Shown: positions 63,260-64,000 of the stretch, one piece after another
Numbering within the stretch: the first letter of the stretch is position 1
How the letters are laid out: every line of letters begins with the position of its first letter
Origin: Bin5 sp965242905
GTDB lineage: Bacteria > Chloroflexota > Anaerolineae > Caldilineales > Caldilineaceae
Length of the DNA stretch: 64,000 nucleotides
Assembly (NCBI GenBank): GCA_965242905.1
Contig: CBDETM010000002.1
Coordinates: 3,844,001-3,908,000 of the forward strand
Direction: 5' to 3'
Notes under the pieces: generated by a model
The model's input: only the letters and a program-made list of their open reading frames with translations
What the model was told of the DNA's origin: nothing
Databases searched by the model: none
Translations under genes and position numbers: made by a program

Positions 63260-63363
63260 GTCAACTGCCTTTCGCGTGGAGACCGGAAGCGACCCGAGAA
63301 CTGGCGGCACGGCTCGCCAGTTCGCTGGCGACTTTGCGGCAAATGTCTCACCTTTGCACGGCC

Positions 63364-63392
63364 ATCATAGTAAGGTCCGCACAGTTCGTCAA
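63364..63392 (-). promoter_or_regulatory. Sigma-70-like promoter of the isomerase/SDR/amidohydrolase block
   Basis: On the minus strand TTGACG (63392-63387) and TATGAT (63369-63364) are separated by 17 bases and lie about 105 bases before ATG 63259. Confidence 0.6.
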
Positions 63393-63419
63393 TCACCTGA
63401 ATTGACCGGCAGGCAGCGG

Positions 63420-63448
63420 TTAGCGCAAAACTGCAGGTCGTGTATACT
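63420..63448 (+). promoter_or_regulatory. Possible promoter of the partial SDR gene
   Basis: TTAGCG and TATACT are separated by 17 bases, about 66 bases before ATG 63514. The -10 is good and the -35 is weak. Confidence 0.4.
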
Positions 63449-63513
63449 ATGCCCAATCCACTCGCCATAGCCCAGTGAAATTACTCGCCCGCCACGTACC
63501 AGGAGCACAAGAG

Positions 63514-64000
63514 ATGACCCAGACGCGGAAGATGGAGGGTAAGCGCGTACTCGTGACCGGCTCCGGCACCGGCATCGGCCGCGGTGTTGCCCTGGAGTTC
63601 GCCCGCGAGGGCGCGGCCGTCGTGCTGCACTACGCCCATAGCGCGGCCGGCGCGGCCAGCGCAGTTGACGAGATTCGAGGCGCCGGCGGAAAAGCCGAGG
63701 TTATCCAGGCGGATCTGGCCGATATCGACGCGGTGAAGGGGCTGGCGGACAAAGCAATCGACTTCCTCGGCGGGCTGGACGTACTGGTGAACAATGCCGG
63801 CATCACCATGAACAAGCCGTTTCTCGACGTGACACCCGAGCAGTTCGACACGCTCTACAATGTGAACATCCGCGGCATGTACTTTCTGACGCAGGCCGCG
63901 GTCCCCACCATGATCGAGCAGGGCGGCGGCGCGGTGATCAACCTGACCTCAGTCCATGCCTTCGCCGGAATGACCGAGCACACGATCTACGCCGGCACCA
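63514..64000 (+). CDS. Classical short-chain dehydrogenase/reductase, cut by the window end
   Basis: The first 162 residues of a classical SDR are visible. The cofactor motif TGSGTGIG starts near residue 15, the NNAG motif is near residue 92, the catalytic Ser lies in INLTSVHAF, and the Tyr is in TIYAGT at the window edge. The start is ATG 63514. The rest lies outside. It is divergent from the isomerase operon and may use a shared inducer. FabG-like or sugar dehydrogenase roles are both possible. Confidence 0.9.
   Translation, partial: MTQTRKMEGKRVLVTGSGTGIGRGVALEFAREGAAVVLHYAHSAAGAASAVDEIRGAGGKAEVIQADLADIDAVKGLADKAIDFLGGLDVLVNNAGITMNKPFLDVTPEQFDTLYNVNIRGMYFLTQAAVPTMIEQGGGAVINLTSVHAFAGMTEHTIYAGT

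Noticed and set aside
1..64000. tRNA, rRNA, phage or restriction genes
   Set aside because: I scanned for cloverleaf-like and characteristic motifs and found none that I could support.

Overview
The window looks like GC-rich (about 60 percent) bacterial chromosome packed with catabolic and transport genes. The likely source is an uncultured Chloroflexota bacterium near Caldilineales, perhaps host- or sponge-associated. This rests on style: substrate-binding lipoproteins with an LxAC lipobox followed by Ala/Pro/Glu-rich linkers, many oligopeptide-type ABC systems, PhyH dioxygenases, LmbE and Gfo/Idh proteins, and a secreted FN3/LRR protein. No rRNA, tRNA or ribosomal protein gene is present to confirm it.

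Layout. (1) 1-10.4 kb, plus strand: zinc alcohol dehydrogenase and BKACE, a sarcosine-oxidase-like flavoenzyme, a GH32 beta-fructosidase-like enzyme, an LmbE/PIG-L protein lacking the usual catalytic Asp, two PhyH dioxygenases and a Gfo/Idh oxidoreductase. (2) 11.2-15.9 kb, plus: family-5 substrate-binding protein (SBP), two permeases and an epimerase-like SDR, without ATPases. (3) 32.1-16.0 kb, minus: a long block of 2-hydroxyacid dehydrogenase, a glycosidase-like/FGE-like fusion, PhyH, a decayed SDR remnant, NHL, SDR, SDR, NHL, a DUF455-like ferritin-fold protein, then a complete Opp/Dpp-type transporter (SBP, two permeases, two ATPases). (4) 33.0-38.8 kb, plus: a CUT1-type sugar transporter (Tat lipoprotein SBP and two permeases), a second DUF455-like paralogue and a PfkB kinase. 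(5) 49.2-38.9 kb, minus: two sialidase-like propellers, a Tat-lipoprotein family-5 SBP with two permeases, a TIM-barrel glycosidase-like protein, a third propeller and a methyltransferase. (6) 50.2-64 kb: two further 2-hydroxyacid dehydrogenases, one coupled to an HpcH/HpaI aldolase, a 1298-residue secreted FN3/LRR metallopeptidase, two lower-GC orphan genes, an amidohydrolase/SDR/isomerase block, and a classical SDR cut by the window end.

Together the genes describe import of oligomeric or decorated carbohydrates or amides through four ABC systems, trimming by glycosidase-like proteins, deacetylation or hydroxylation, redox steps by SDR, Gfo/Idh and 2-hydroxyacid dehydrogenases, phosphorylation by PfkB, and retro-aldol or beta-keto-acid cleavage. 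The substrates cannot be named from sequence. I recognise no transcription regulator.

Non-coding structure is the most distinctive part. A dispersed element of about 450-510 bp, with imperfect terminal inverted repeats beginning GGGTGYATCCCA and a GC-rich internal hairpin, occurs four times (5423, 10616, 32372, and 49560 inverted). One copy has a perfect 8-bp target duplication, so it behaves as a non-autonomous (MITE-like) transposable element. All four copies point toward the downstream gene. Separately, all four ABC operons carry a strong hairpin between the SBP gene and the first permease gene.
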